This document shows, piece after piece, positions 28,645 through 37,251 of a DNA stretch of 64,000 nt (position 1 is the first letter of the stretch; each line of letters starts with the position of its first letter). The notes under the pieces were generated by a model. It did no database searches. It was not told where the DNA came from and saw only the letters and a program-made list of their open reading frames with translations. The stretch comes from Marivirga arenosa (lineage in GTDB: Bacteria > Bacteroidota > Bacteroidia > Cytophagales > Cyclobacteriaceae): assembly GCF_030503875.2 (NCBI RefSeq), contig NZ_CP129968.2, positions 3,560,001 through 3,624,000 on the forward strand, read 5' to 3'. The position numbers and the translations under genes were made by a program.

Positions 28645-28677
28645 AAAGCCTTCGAGTTTATTCTTGAAGGCTTTTTT
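28645..28677 (+). terminator. Rho-independent terminator after pruA
   Basis: Stem AAGCCTTC/GAAGGCTT with an AT-rich loop is followed by six T, 27 bases after the pruA stop. Confidence 0.85.
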
Positions 28678-28823
28678 CATGCACTTACTTTATCCTTATT
28701 TATTTCCCCCTATCCTCTTTCTTCACCTTCTTAAATAATTAATATTTTCGAAACTTTTCGATGTAATATTTGTATTATATTCGCATTAATTTTAAAGTAA
28801 ATCAATTTAAAACCAATCAACTT

Positions 28824-30152
28824 ATGATGAAAAGACTTATAATCGGGTCTTTGTGCTTAATGATGTCAATAGGCGCATTTGCACAAAAAAAAGAGATTGA
28901 ATTCACTGAATTTGATCTTGACAATGGAATGCACGTGATTTTACATCAGGATAACTCTACCCCAATTGTAGTTGTTTCTGTAATGTACCATGTTGGTTCA
29001 AAAAATGAGAATCCTGAACGTACTGGATTTGCGCATTTTTTCGAACATTTATTATTTGAGGGTTCAGAAAATATTGAAAGAGGTAAATTCAATAAATACA
29101 TCACCAATGCAGGTGGTGTTAACAACGCAAACACTTCAAATGACAGAACTTATTATTACGAAATACTACCTTCAAATCAATTAGAACTTGGGCTTTGGCT
29201 TGAATCTGAGCGATTAATGCACGCAAAAATTGAAGATATTGGGGTTGAAACACAAAGAGAAGTAGTGAAAGAGGAAAAAAGACAGCGTGTTGATAACCAG
29301 CCTTACGGAAGCGTGTTGGAGGAAGTAATGAAAAGAGCTTACACAAGGCACCCTTATCGTTGGACGCCAATTGGTTCTTTAGAGCATTTAAATACGGCTT
29401 CATTAGATGAATTTGTTGAGTTTTATGAAACATTCTACGTCCCGGAAAATGCAACATTATCTATTGCAGGTGATATTGACACTGCAGAAGCAAAAAAAAT
29501 GATAGAAGATTACTTTGGCACTATACCAAAGGGAGGAAAAGAAATTCCAAGACCTAATATTGTAGAACCAGAGCAGAAAGAAGAGGTGAGAGATACTATC
29601 TATGATAACATCCAATTACCGGCCGTAATTCAGGCTTATCATATGCCAGCACAAGGTACTGAAGATTCATATGCTCTTGAAATGTTGAGTACAGTATTAT
29701 CTGGTGGTCAGTCTGCCAGAATGTATAAATCATTGGTAGATGAACAGCAAAAAGCTTTACAGGTAGCCGCTATCCCTTTTTCGTCAGAAGATCCGGGCCT
29801 ATATCTATTATTTGGATTACCAACTATCGGGGGTGATTTAAAAGAATTAGAAGCAGCTATGGATGCTGAGATCAAGAAGGTACAGGAAGAATTGATTTCT
29901 GATAAAGAATTTGAGAAAATAAGAAATCAGAAAGAAAACGACTTTATCTCAGGAAACAGTAGAATGGCCGGTATAGCTGAAAGCTTAGCAAATTATCATG
30001 TTTACTATGGCGATGCTAATTTAATCAATAAGGAAATTGACAGATTCATGAATGTAACTAAGGAAGATATCAAAAGAGTTGCTAATGAATACCTTAATGA
30101 AGACAATCGAGTGGTATTGTATTATCTACCAAAATCGCAACAAAACCAATAA
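28824..30152 (+). CDS. Exported M16 zinc peptidase (catalytic partner)
   Basis: 442 residues from ATG 28824; the longer frame from 28770 adds residues that would precede the signal peptide. The signal peptide ends GAFAQ. The inverted zinc motif HFFEH (about residue 70) and the downstream ERLMHAKIED...REVVKEEKRQR Glu region are intact, so this is an active insulinase-type subunit. The C-terminal M16_C domain runs from about 190. A second M16 gene without the zinc motif follows 24 bases later; such pairs form heterodimers resembling mitochondrial processing peptidase. It is expected in the periplasm, degrading or trimming peptides. Confidence 0.9.
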   Translation: MMKRLIIGSLCLMMSIGAFAQKKEIEFTEFDLDNGMHVILHQDNSTPIVVVSVMYHVGSKNENPERTGFAHFFEHLLFEGSENIERGKFNKYITNAGGVNNANTSNDRTYYYEILPSNQLELGLWLESERLMHAKIEDIGVETQREVVKEEKRQRVDNQPYGSVLEEVMKRAYTRHPYRWTPIGSLEHLNTASLDEFVEFYETFYVPENATLSIAGDIDTAEAKKMIEDYFGTIPKGGKEIPRPNIVEPEQKEEVRDTIYDNIQLPAVIQAYHMPAQGTEDSYALEMLSTVLSGGQSARMYKSLVDEQQKALQVAAIPFSSEDPGLYLLFGLPTIGGDLKELEAAMDAEIKKVQEELISDKEFEKIRNQKENDFISGNSRMAGIAESLANYHVYYGDANLINKEIDRFMNVTKEDIKRVANEYLNEDNRVVLYYLPKSQQNQ

Positions 30153-30176
30153 GTCGTTTCACTTTATAAATGAATA

Positions 30177-32216
30177 ATGATGATTAAGAAATTATATATA
30201 AGCTTAATTTTTACCCTTATTGCAAGTTTTGCAATAGCACAGGTAGACAGAACTACGGCTCCTGAACCAGGGCCGGCAAAGGAAATTAACATTGGCGAAC
30301 CAACTACTTTCACTCTTAAAAATGGACTAAAGGTATTTGTAGTAGAAAACCATAAGTTACCAAGAGTTGCATTTTCTTTAACCTTCGACAGAGATCCAAT
30401 CTTAGAAGAAGATAAAGCAGGCTATGTGAGCATGGCGGGTCAAATGTTAATGAAAGGAACTAAAAATAGAAGCAAAGCAGAATTAGATCAAGACATCGAT
30501 TTTATTGGGGCTAACATCAGCACATTCGCAACAGGAATGTTTGCTACCTCTTTAACTAAGCACCAAGATAAATTAATGGAGTTGATGACTGATATCTTAT
30601 TTAATCCATCTTTCCCGGAAGAGGAATTAGATAAGTTAAAAAAACAATCATTATCTGGTTTAGCTGCATCAAAAGACGATCCGAATGCTATTGCTTCAAA
30701 CGTTAGAGGTAAATTAGTATATGGAGACAATCACCCATACGGTGAATTCGAAACTGAAGAAACGATTGAAAATATCAATTTAGAAGGCATCAAAGAATAT
30801 TATAATACCTACTTCAAGCCAAATATTGGCTACCTAGCGATTGTAGGTGATATTACGCCTAAAGATGCTAAGAAGTTAATCAAGAAAAATTTCGAAAATT
30901 GGGAAAAAGCAGAAGTTCCAACAAAAGAATATGAAATGCCTACTCCTCCGGAAGAAACTTTCGTGGCTTTAGTTGATCGTGAAGCTTCCGTACAATCTGT
31001 GATCAATGTGACTTATCCAGTTGAGCTTCCAATTGGTAGCGAAGATGTAATTACAGCAAGAGTTTTAAATGAAATTTTAGGAGGTGGTTTCTCTTCAAGA
31101 CTAAATCAAAACCTTAGAGAAGACAAGGCCTTTACTTATGGTGCTGGCTCTTCATTGAGTGCAGATGAATTAGTCGGAAGCTTTAATGCAAGCGCTAGTG
31201 TGCGTAATGAAGTGACTGATAGTGCTGTGAATGAGTTTATGGCTGAATTAGTGAAAATCAATAAAGAAGGTGTAACACAAGAAGAATTAGATGCTGCTAA
31301 AGCTTCTATTTCAGGCAGTTTTGCCAGATCTTTAGAAAGCCCACAAACGGTAGCCTCATTCGCGATCAATACTGCGCGATACAATCTTCCAAAAGATTAT
31401 TATGCGAACTATTTGAAGAATTTAGAAGCGGTAACTTTAGAAGATGTAAAAGCAGCGGCTCAAAAATATATCCTTCCCGAGCAAGCTAATATTTTAGTAG
31501 TGGGTAAGGGATCTGAAGTAGCAGAAAAATTAGAGCGTTTTGGTGAAGTGAAATACTTTAACCGTAAAGGCGAAGAGTATGATCCGAATGACAAAAGCGC
31601 GATGCCTGCTGACTTAACAGTTGAGAAAGTATTCGAAAAATACTTTGAAGCATTAGGCGGAAAAGAGAATATCGAAGCAGTAAAGTCTATCAAAACAGTT
31701 TACTCAGCGAGTGTTCAAGGTCAGAATATAACCATTACGGAAGTAAAAAATAATGCCAACTACAAAAATGAGACTGCTATGGGACCAATGGTATTAAGTA
31801 AAGTATTGGTAACTGATGAAGATGTGAAAGTTTTTCAGCAAGGACAGGAAGTTCCAGTACCAGATGCGGCAAAGGATAATATCAAATTTGGCGCTAAAAT
31901 TTATCCTGAACTTTATTACGATGAAATTGGAGCTACTTTAAAATTGACGAATGTTGAAGAAGTAAATGGCAAACCTGCCTATGGTGTAAGTGTCACTTTA
32001 CCTTCCGGAATAAGCTCTACTTCTTACTTTGATGCAGAATCAGGATTAAAAGTGAAATCAAGCTCTGCTCAAGGATCTGAAGTCATTAAATCATACAAAG
32101 AAGTGGATGGAATCATGGTTCCTGAAAAAAGAGCGATCAGTCAGGGCTTTCAATTAAGTGCTGATTTAGAATCTGCAGTGATCAATTTCGAAATCAAAGA
32201 AGATACTTTTAAATAA
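30177..32216 (+). CDS. M16 non-catalytic partner with C-terminal lipoprotein-sorting-like domain
   Basis: 679 residues with a signal peptide ending IAQ. The first M16 domain aligns with the neighbour, but the HxxEH site is replaced by SMAGQ within KAGYVSMAGQMLMKGT, so zinc binding is lost. The M16_C part retains the glycine-rich GGGFSSRLNQNLREDKAFTYGAGSS substrate segment. From about residue 480 there is an extra domain of some 190 residues (TVEKVFEKYFEALGG..., then beta strands) that looks like the LolA-like folds seen in many Bacteroidota proteins. It is co-transcribed with the catalytic M16 gene and ended by a strong terminator. It probably shapes the substrate chamber. Confidence 0.87.
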   Translation: MMIKKLYISLIFTLIASFAIAQVDRTTAPEPGPAKEINIGEPTTFTLKNGLKVFVVENHKLPRVAFSLTFDRDPILEEDKAGYVSMAGQMLMKGTKNRSKAELDQDIDFIGANISTFATGMFATSLTKHQDKLMELMTDILFNPSFPEEELDKLKKQSLSGLAASKDDPNAIASNVRGKLVYGDNHPYGEFETEETIENINLEGIKEYYNTYFKPNIGYLAIVGDITPKDAKKLIKKNFENWEKAEVPTKEYEMPTPPEETFVALVDREASVQSVINVTYPVELPIGSEDVITARVLNEILGGGFSSRLNQNLREDKAFTYGAGSSLSADELVGSFNASASVRNEVTDSAVNEFMAELVKINKEGVTQEELDAAKASISGSFARSLESPQTVASFAINTARYNLPKDYYANYLKNLEAVTLEDVKAAAQKYILPEQANILVVGKGSEVAEKLERFGEVKYFNRKGEEYDPNDKSAMPADLTVEKVFEKYFEALGGKENIEAVKSIKTVYSASVQGQNITITEVKNNANYKNETAMGPMVLSKVLVTDEDVKVFQQGQEVPVPDAAKDNIKFGAKIYPELYYDEIGATLKLTNVEEVNGKPAYGVSVTLPSGISSTSYFDAESGLKVKSSSAQGSEVIKSYKEVDGIMVPEKRAISQGFQLSADLESAVINFEIKEDTFK

Positions 32217-32236
32217 AGGATTAATAACATTTTAAG

Positions 32237-32274
32237 AAAAGCCCGAATAAATCATCTTTATTCGGGCTTTTTTT
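32237..32274 (+). terminator. Rho-independent terminator after the M16 pair
   Basis: A strong stem AAAGCCCGAATAAA/TTTATTCGGGCTTT with a 5-base loop and a T run, 21 bases after the stop. Confidence 0.9.
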
Positions 32275-32317
32275 ATTGAATCTAAAAAGATTAAAATTGG
32301 CGATTAAAGTTAAATAG

Positions 32318-33184
32318 TTATTTAAATTGTTCTTTATTCCTCTTAACAAAGCCAAGGAAGCTTTCAGGCTTTTTTCCACTTATCTTCAAAACAGAATCAC
32401 TTATTTCCGGAGTTGTTTGAAATCTTGGGAAATAGTGTAGCATAATCATTACAAATATCAGCATAGTAGGCACTCTCTCCTTCCTTTTTCTAAAAAAGAA
32501 AGAGAGCAAGTTGGGGGATATGAATATAATATTTTGACCTGTCACTTGATTGATTTGACTTACCATTTCTCCAAAAGTCAATTTTTCATTATTGGTTAAA
32601 TCATAAGCTTTATTTTGATGCATTTCTGGATTTTGCAATATTTTAGCTCCTACTTGACCGATATCGTTTACATCTACAAGGGTGAACTTCGCATTACCCG
32701 CTGGTAAATACACCTCCGCTTTTTCAATTATATCCTTCCTTAGGGTGGTAGTAAAGTTTTGCATAAAATAAGCTGGCCTCAAGAAAGTATAGTTAATACC
32801 TGAGCCCATTATCATTTTTTCAATTTTATGATGAGGAATAATACTGTTTTTGTCTGCACCCTGAACTGATAGAAAAACAATATGTTGAATGTCCACTTGA
32901 ACTGCTGCTTCTATTAAAGGCTTAAAATATTTTTTCGTATCGGATATTTGAGGTGGTCTCAATAAAAACAAAACGTCCACACCGCTTAAGTAGTCGTTGA
33001 ATTGATTGACATTTTCAAAGTCAAACTCCTGAAATTCAAGAGAATGAGACTTTTCAAAAGCGGTACTATCCTTTTCTAAATCTCGAATTCCAGCAATTAT
33101 TTTTGATTCGATTTTGAGTTCCAATAAAGCCGCTATTGTTGCTTTCCCAATATTTCCGGTGGCACCAGTGATTAAAAGTTTCAT
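32318..33184 (-). CDS. NmrA-like atypical short-chain dehydrogenase
   Basis: 288 residues. The N-terminal LLITGATGNIGKATI is a Rossmann GxxGxxG site for NAD(P). The later blocks (VLFLLRPPQISD, HIVFLSVQGAD, YTFLRPAYFMQNF, VDVNDIGQVGAKIL) match the NmrA/HSCARG-like branch, which often lacks the SDR tyrosine-lysine pair and senses redox state rather than catalysing. Its substrate is unknown. A 43-codon broken frame ends on its start codon (TCATGA), so it was once downstream of another gene. The HxlR regulator and second SDR gene lie just upstream. Confidence 0.8.
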   Translation of the reverse strand: MKLLITGATGNIGKATIAALLELKIESKIIAGIRDLEKDSTAFEKSHSLEFQEFDFENVNQFNDYLSGVDVLFLLRPPQISDTKKYFKPLIEAAVQVDIQHIVFLSVQGADKNSIIPHHKIEKMIMGSGINYTFLRPAYFMQNFTTTLRKDIIEKAEVYLPAGNAKFTLVDVNDIGQVGAKILQNPEMHQNKAYDLTNNEKLTFGEMVSQINQVTGQNIIFISPNLLSFFFRKRKERVPTMLIFVMIMLHYFPRFQTTPEISDSVLKISGKKPESFLGFVKRNKEQFK

Positions 33185-33311
33185 GATTTTAATTTGATAA
33201 ATTCTAAAAAATATATTTCTAATGCTTCTATAGCTTCAACATAATTCTGAAGAAGCCATTCAGCTTTTAGCTGTTTTATGATGCTGGGCCCTTCATATTG
33301 ATCAACATATT
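33181..33311 (-). pseudogene. C-terminal remnant of an unknown gene, coupled to the NmrA-like start
   Basis: A frame open between an upstream stop (about 33314) and TGA at 33181-33183 has no start codon. It reads as plausible protein (EGPSIIKQLKAEWLLQNY, then helical residues), and its TGA overlaps the following ATG in an ATGA junction as real gene pairs do. It looks like the tail of a deleted gene. Chance cannot be excluded at this length. Confidence 0.3.
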
Positions 33312-33348
33312 ACTTAAGCTTAAGGGAAAAATATTGATACAAGGTCCA

Positions 33349-33993
33349 TCAATAGCTTACAAAAGGCATCTGTTTATTATACTTTGCAAAATTTTCATCC
33401 TTGCAAAGCTGGAGAATATAATCGGCTAAATCTTCTCTTCCTATTTTGGTACTTGCATTAACACCGACCCAGCCCACTCGATAATCATCTTTTTTGGGCT
33501 CATCTGTCAACCTTGGCCCCCTTACAATAATCCAATCCGTAGCACTATTTTTCAACAATTCAGCATGCTCCACAGCATCATTAAGTATTTTAGGAACCGC
33601 CAACTTCATGATGAAACGAATCATCTTGTCCATGAATTTTGGTTGGTCTTTATCAGGAAAAGGTAGCCCACCACCTGATAGAGAAATAATTTGGTTAACT
33701 CCTGCTGTTCGCATAGCTTTTATGATATTTTGGGTACCTTTTGTTTGTAATCCTTCTGGTGATCCTTTTACATGACCGAACAAACTTATTACCATGTCTG
33801 TACCACTCACTGTTTTAGTTACATCTTCTGGATTTAAAACATCTCCTTGAATGATTTCTATTATTGACTTTTTAGTTTTGATTTTTTCAGGATTTCGAAC
33901 CAATGCTTTAATCGAATAGCCTGCGTCAAGTGCTTGTTCTACAAATTTCTCTCCTGTTTTTCCACTCGCTCCGAATACAGCTAATTTCTTCAT
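33349..33993 (-). CDS. NAD(P)-binding SDR-like oxidoreductase
   Basis: 214 residues. KLAVFGASGKTGEKFVEQAL is the Rossmann dinucleotide site (GxSGxxG). The rest (IKALVRNPEKI, VISLFGHVKGSP, IISLSGGGLP, DWIIVRGPRLTDEP) fits the short NAD(P)H-binding group related to biliverdin reductase B and NmrA. No Tyr-x3-Lys pair is obvious. It is divergent from the HxlR gene with 85 bases between, which is the usual place for the target of such a regulator. Substrate unknown; a quinone or aldehyde response is plausible from family habits only. Confidence 0.8.
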   Translation of the reverse strand: MKKLAVFGASGKTGEKFVEQALDAGYSIKALVRNPEKIKTKKSIIEIIQGDVLNPEDVTKTVSGTDMVISLFGHVKGSPEGLQTKGTQNIIKAMRTAGVNQIISLSGGGLPFPDKDQPKFMDKMIRFIMKLAVPKILNDAVEHAELLKNSATDWIIVRGPRLTDEPKKDDYRVGWVGVNASTKIGREDLADYILQLCKDENFAKYNKQMPFVSY

Positions 33994-34031
33994 ATCTTTA
34001 ATTACTCCTTAGTTATTTGCTATTATACCCA

Positions 34032-34058
34032 ATAATTAGGTACTTGTTCAGTAATTAT
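34032..34058. promoter_or_regulatory. Candidate HxlR operator dyad
   Basis: Seven-base arms ATAATTA and TAATTAT lie 13 bases apart, with GGTAC...TTCAG in the middle, inside the divergent region between the SDR gene and the HxlR gene. Position and dyad fit autoregulation with control of the SDR gene. Confidence 0.35.
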
Positions 34059-34078
34059 ATACACACCTTTTTGTAAGT

Positions 34079-34405
34079 ATGGAAAAAGACATTGCTAAAG
34101 TAAGTCCGAGATGTCCTATTAGAACCACGCTTGAATTAGTAGGCGGAAAATGGAAGCTTCTAATTATCATTCAACTAGCGCATGAACCGAAACGTTTATC
34201 AAAATTAAAACGGGATATTCCTGACATCAGCGAAAAAATGTTGATACAAGAATTAAAGAATTTAGTAGATAGTGAATTAGTATTCAGAAAAAATTATGGA
34301 GAGGTACCCCCTAGAGTAGAATATGAATTAACCAAAAAAGGAAAACTAGCTTTGCCGCTAATAGAACACATGAAAGATTTTGCAGAACAGTATACAGCTC
34401 TATAA
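34079..34405 (+). CDS. HxlR family transcriptional regulator
   Basis: 108 residues. The winged-helix core is evident: CPIRTTLELVGGKWKLLII (the WxxLI of the first helix), LSKLKRDIPDISEKMLIQEL (recognition region), LVFRKNYGEVPPRVEYELT (the beta wing), and the C-terminal dimer helix. The N-terminal Cys in SPRCPIR is where redox-sensing members (HypR, QorR type) react with electrophiles, so thiol sensing is plausible. Divergent transcription from an NAD(P)-dependent reductase supports a small stress-response circuit. Length and motif order are complete. Confidence 0.9.
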   Translation: MEKDIAKVSPRCPIRTTLELVGGKWKLLIIIQLAHEPKRLSKLKRDIPDISEKMLIQELKNLVDSELVFRKNYGEVPPRVEYELTKKGKLALPLIEHMKDFAEQYTAL

Positions 34406-34648
34406 CAATCAAAAAACTATTCTTTTCATGTTTATTGATTAAGACTCTCCTCCAATAAAATCATCCAATTCTGTCCTAATTCAACATATGGGAGTTGAAA
34501 TTATATGCTTCCATATCAACACAGACAATTCCACTTCTTCCTACATTTATGTATTATTACATCTATAATGTGAAAGATATAGAAAAGCTGATCTGCAATT
34601 AGGGGATAATTTACTACATTTTTTTACTTCATCGCATAATTTTCTCTA

Positions 34649-34756
34649 ATGAATAATCGCAAGAGAACGCTAAAAGAGCAGCAAAATTTCTATTTGATTA
34701 AAACAGTGAACAAGAGAGCTCAGCATTTAGAGTTAGCCCTAAAAAATTACCACTAA
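34649..34756 (+). CDS. Possible small basic protein, 35 residues
   Basis: A short frame starting MNNRKRTLKEQQ and ending ALKNYH, with many Lys and Arg and an amphipathic helical look. It lies in the otherwise featureless 34406-34771 gap between two genes that converge on it. There is no clear ribosome site. This could be chance; it is listed because the composition is protein-like and the frame begins and ends cleanly within the gap. Confidence 0.25.
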   Translation: MNNRKRTLKEQQNFYLIKTVNKRAQHLELALKNYH

Positions 34757-34771
34757 TTCAATTTTGACCTC

Positions 34772-35464
34772 TTACTTAAAAAATTGCAAGATAGCTTCAG
34801 AAAGCAAGTCTGCATTTACTCTTTCAATAGGATGCTTCGTTTTGGGGAACACCTGCATTTGACCATTCTGAAGTGCTTTGTAAAATGCATTCGTTTCCTC
34901 CAAACTCACCATATGGTCTTGATCGCCTAAGCCCAATCTTATCGGAAGTTCTAACTTATTCACATTGGTGGTATTTAGTAAAGGATGACTTCCTAAATCC
35001 AACATCATTTCAGCTGTTTGAGTACATAGGGCTGACCAATTTTCAGCATGTTGAGATTTCAAATGCTCGGCAAACTGAGGTACTTTCTCCTGAATTTTCT
35101 CTGGATCTAACATCTTCACTTCCTGCTTAGCTTGTTCTGCTTTCCAGTCGAGCTTAGTACCCAAAGTCATGATTCTATTAAACAAATCCGGCTTTTGCAA
35201 GGCAAGTGCTAATGCGACATATCCACCCATACTGAACCCAAAAACAGCTGCATTTGAAATATTATCTTTCGTTAAAATAGATTCCAAATCATCCACTAAA
35301 TCTTGCATTTTAAAGCCAGCGCCACCCTCGGCCCTACTTCCGTGCCATTTAAAATCAGGGGTAATGAGTTTGAAATCCTTTTCCAGTTTCGGAATTAAAA
35401 ATTCGAAAGATTTTGAGCTTCCTAAAGCTCCGTGTAATAGAATAAGGGTTGGTTTATTTGCCAT
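34772..35464 (-). CDS. Alpha/beta hydrolase
   Basis: 230 residues. It begins LILLHGALGSSKSF (oxyanion-hole HG), then the nucleophile elbow GFSMGG (catalytic Ser). The acid is probably Asp in LGLGDQDHMV, and the base is His in KTKHPIERV. A short cap lies between. No signal peptide is visible, so it should be cytoplasmic. Substrates of such small hydrolases cannot be read; esters are the usual guess. It is monocistronic, followed upstream by repeat-rich DNA. Confidence 0.82.
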   Translation of the reverse strand: MANKPTLILLHGALGSSKSFEFLIPKLEKDFKLITPDFKWHGSRAEGGAGFKMQDLVDDLESILTKDNISNAAVFGFSMGGYVALALALQKPDLFNRIMTLGTKLDWKAEQAKQEVKMLDPEKIQEKVPQFAEHLKSQHAENWSALCTQTAEMMLDLGSHPLLNTTNVNKLELPIRLGLGDQDHMVSLEETNAFYKALQNGQMQVFPKTKHPIERVNADLLSEAILQFFK

Positions 35465-35520
35465 AAAACTGTTTCCTTTTTTATTAATTTATCATTTAAT
35501 TTTCTTCTGATAAAAAAACT

Positions 35521-35860
35521 AAAACCTGTCAGGTTTTATCTGCTCTTTATTCCGAAAATGACTACTATTCTACTCTTTTTATTCTGTGAAACCTGACAGG
35601 TTTAGAAAATTTTGCTGAACTGCTTTAAAATGAAAACCGTCAGATTAATTCGGCTCAAATAGTTCAAGCGTCCGCTTGGACTTTTCATCTTAAATTATCA
35701 GCTTTCAATTGACTACCAAAACCTGTCAGGTTTATATCTGCTCTTTATTCTGAAAATGACTACTATTCCACTCTGTCAATTCCTCGAAATCTGATGGGTT
35801 TACTTAATCGCAGTATCTGATATTCTAAACTAGTTCAAGCGTCCGCTTGGACTTAATAAC
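35521..35860. repeat. Two imperfect tandem copies of a palindrome-bearing unit of about 170 bases
   Basis: Unit 1 (about 35521-35680) and unit 2 (about 35716-35855) share, in order, AAACCTGTCAGGTTT, a TCTGCTCTTTATTC segment, AAAATGACTACTATTC, the mirror palindrome GAAACCTGACAGGTTT (decayed in unit 2 to GAAATCTGATGGGTTT), and AGTTCAAGCGTCCGCTTGGA, itself an inverted repeat (CAAGCG/CGCTTG). They fill the 35465-35880 gap. No transposase lies near. This resembles REP/BIME-type elements. Confidence 0.75.
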
Positions 35861-35880
35861 TTAATATAACTGTTTATAAA

Positions 35881-36639
35881 TTACAAATAACCTGCTAGCC
35901 AATAAGCGGTATAGCCCATCCATTCTTTAAACAAGGTGTGCCATTTGAATAGAGCATCATCTGAAGGAAGAAACATGGACGGACTAATGAGCTGGTCGTT
36001 TGTATAATAAACTGTTGGGTATTCTGTCAATTGAAAGCCTTGCTTTCTAAAGCAGCCTGCCGCCCTGGGCATATGAGAAGCACTGGTAATCAGTAATAAG
36101 GGTCTGCTTTTATCAATGAAGTCAGAAGCTAAACGAGCGCTTTCCACTGTATTTCTAGATTGATCTTCAATTTTTACCCGAGCCACAGGAAAATTGATAG
36201 ATTTCAAATAACCGAGCAGCACTGCAGACTCTTGTAAGTCCTTTCTTAATGCGGTAGCACCTCCTCCTGAAATGTATAGCGTATCGATTATTCCTTGCTC
36301 AAAAAGCATGATAGATTGTAAAAGTCGATCCGCGTTCTGATTGAAATAAACTCTATCTTTTGGCTCTTTGAGGGTATTGGTCATCCCTGTGAGTAAAACT
36401 CCATAGGTATAATGCCTGGATTTAATCTGTTGCAAGTCGGCAGGCGGAGACTGATATGCCTTTAGAAAACTATTGGCTAAAAAATCATTGGTAAAAATGA
36501 CAAATAAGCTAAAGCCCAAAATGGCTAAATATTTTCGGAATTTCCATCTGCGGAAAATGAAAAAAGCTAGCCAAACAAGGCCAATCAAAGTGGCTGGCAT
36601 TAATAAATAACTTATGGTTTTGGAGAGGATGAAGAACAT
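35881..36639 (-). CDS. YdcF/ElyC-type DUF218 membrane protein
   Basis: 252 residues. Two N-terminal membrane helices (about 8-29 and 38-56) anchor a DUF218 Rossmann-like domain with GVLLTGM, LYISGGG, DQSRNTVESARLA and LLITSASHMPRAAGCF. In ElyC/SanA-type proteins this region lies in the periplasm and affects envelope integrity and lipid-carrier use; the exact reaction is unknown. The conserved SRNT and HMPRA segments are intact. It lies 58 bases downstream of the GNAT gene with a 15-base perfect hairpin between. Confidence 0.85.
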   Translation of the reverse strand: MFFILSKTISYLLMPATLIGLVWLAFFIFRRWKFRKYLAILGFSLFVIFTNDFLANSFLKAYQSPPADLQQIKSRHYTYGVLLTGMTNTLKEPKDRVYFNQNADRLLQSIMLFEQGIIDTLYISGGGATALRKDLQESAVLLGYLKSINFPVARVKIEDQSRNTVESARLASDFIDKSRPLLLITSASHMPRAAGCFRKQGFQLTEYPTVYYTNDQLISPSMFLPSDDALFKWHTLFKEWMGYTAYWLAGYL

Positions 36640-36654
36640 ATTATTTAAAGATTC

Positions 36655-36687
36655 AACTTTTCCAAAGTTTGGAACTTTGGAAAAGTT
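36655..36687. repeat. Perfect 15-base inverted repeat between the GNAT and YdcF-like genes
   Basis: AACTTTTCCAAAGTT and its exact complement are separated by 3 bases. Each arm is itself nearly palindromic. On the minus strand it follows the GNAT stop, so it may act as a terminator or RNA stabiliser, or be a small dispersed repeat. There is no strong T run. Confidence 0.6.
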
Positions 36688-36696
36688 ATTCCCACT

Positions 36697-37170
36697 TTAT
36701 TGATAAATCCTTTTATACTGATCTTGCTTTACAGTACAGTTGATCCATCCTTCATCTAAATCTGCACCAATGGCTTTATAAAATTCAATAGAAGGCTCAT
36801 TCCAATCCAGCACTTGCCAGGTTGTTAACCTACAATTTAGCTTATCCGCTTCTTCAAGTATAGCATTTAACAATTTTCGACCATAGCCATTTCCTCTTTC
36901 TGACTCGGTTACAATTAAATCTTCCAAATACATCACCTTTCCGTTCCAGGTAGAATAGCGGAAATAATATAAGGCTATGCCTACAATTCCATTTTCCGTT
37001 TCTGCCACAAATAAACCATAGGCAGGATTATCACCAAAACCATCTTTAATGAGTTCTTCCACATCCACCACTACAGCATCTGGCTCACGTTCGTAAACCG
37101 CTAATTCCTGGATTAACTCTAAAGTTCTTGGTATATCTTTTTCGCTTGCTTTTCTTATCGTTACACTCAT
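36697..37170 (-). CDS. GNAT family N-acetyltransferase (SSAT-like)
   Basis: 157 residues. It begins VTIRKASEKDIPRTLELIQELAVYEREPDAV, which matches the spermidine/diamine acetyltransferase-like branch of GNATs. The acetyl-CoA pyrophosphate loop is ESERGNGYGRKLL (RGxGxG), and the LEDLIV and NEPSIEFYKAIGA segments follow in the right order. The target amine is unknown; polyamines or thialysine are typical for the branch. The gene is on the same strand as its neighbours at 37252 and 35881. Confidence 0.87.
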   Translation of the reverse strand: MSVTIRKASEKDIPRTLELIQELAVYEREPDAVVVDVEELIKDGFGDNPAYGLFVAETENGIVGIALYYFRYSTWNGKVMYLEDLIVTESERGNGYGRKLLNAILEEADKLNCRLTTWQVLDWNEPSIEFYKAIGADLDEGWINCTVKQDQYKRIYQ

Positions 37171-37251
37171 AAAAATAAATTTAATCGCTTAGAGGATAAG
37201 GCGCAAAGAAATGATGGAAATAAATTGGCAAGATGCCATTTGGTGAAAGCT

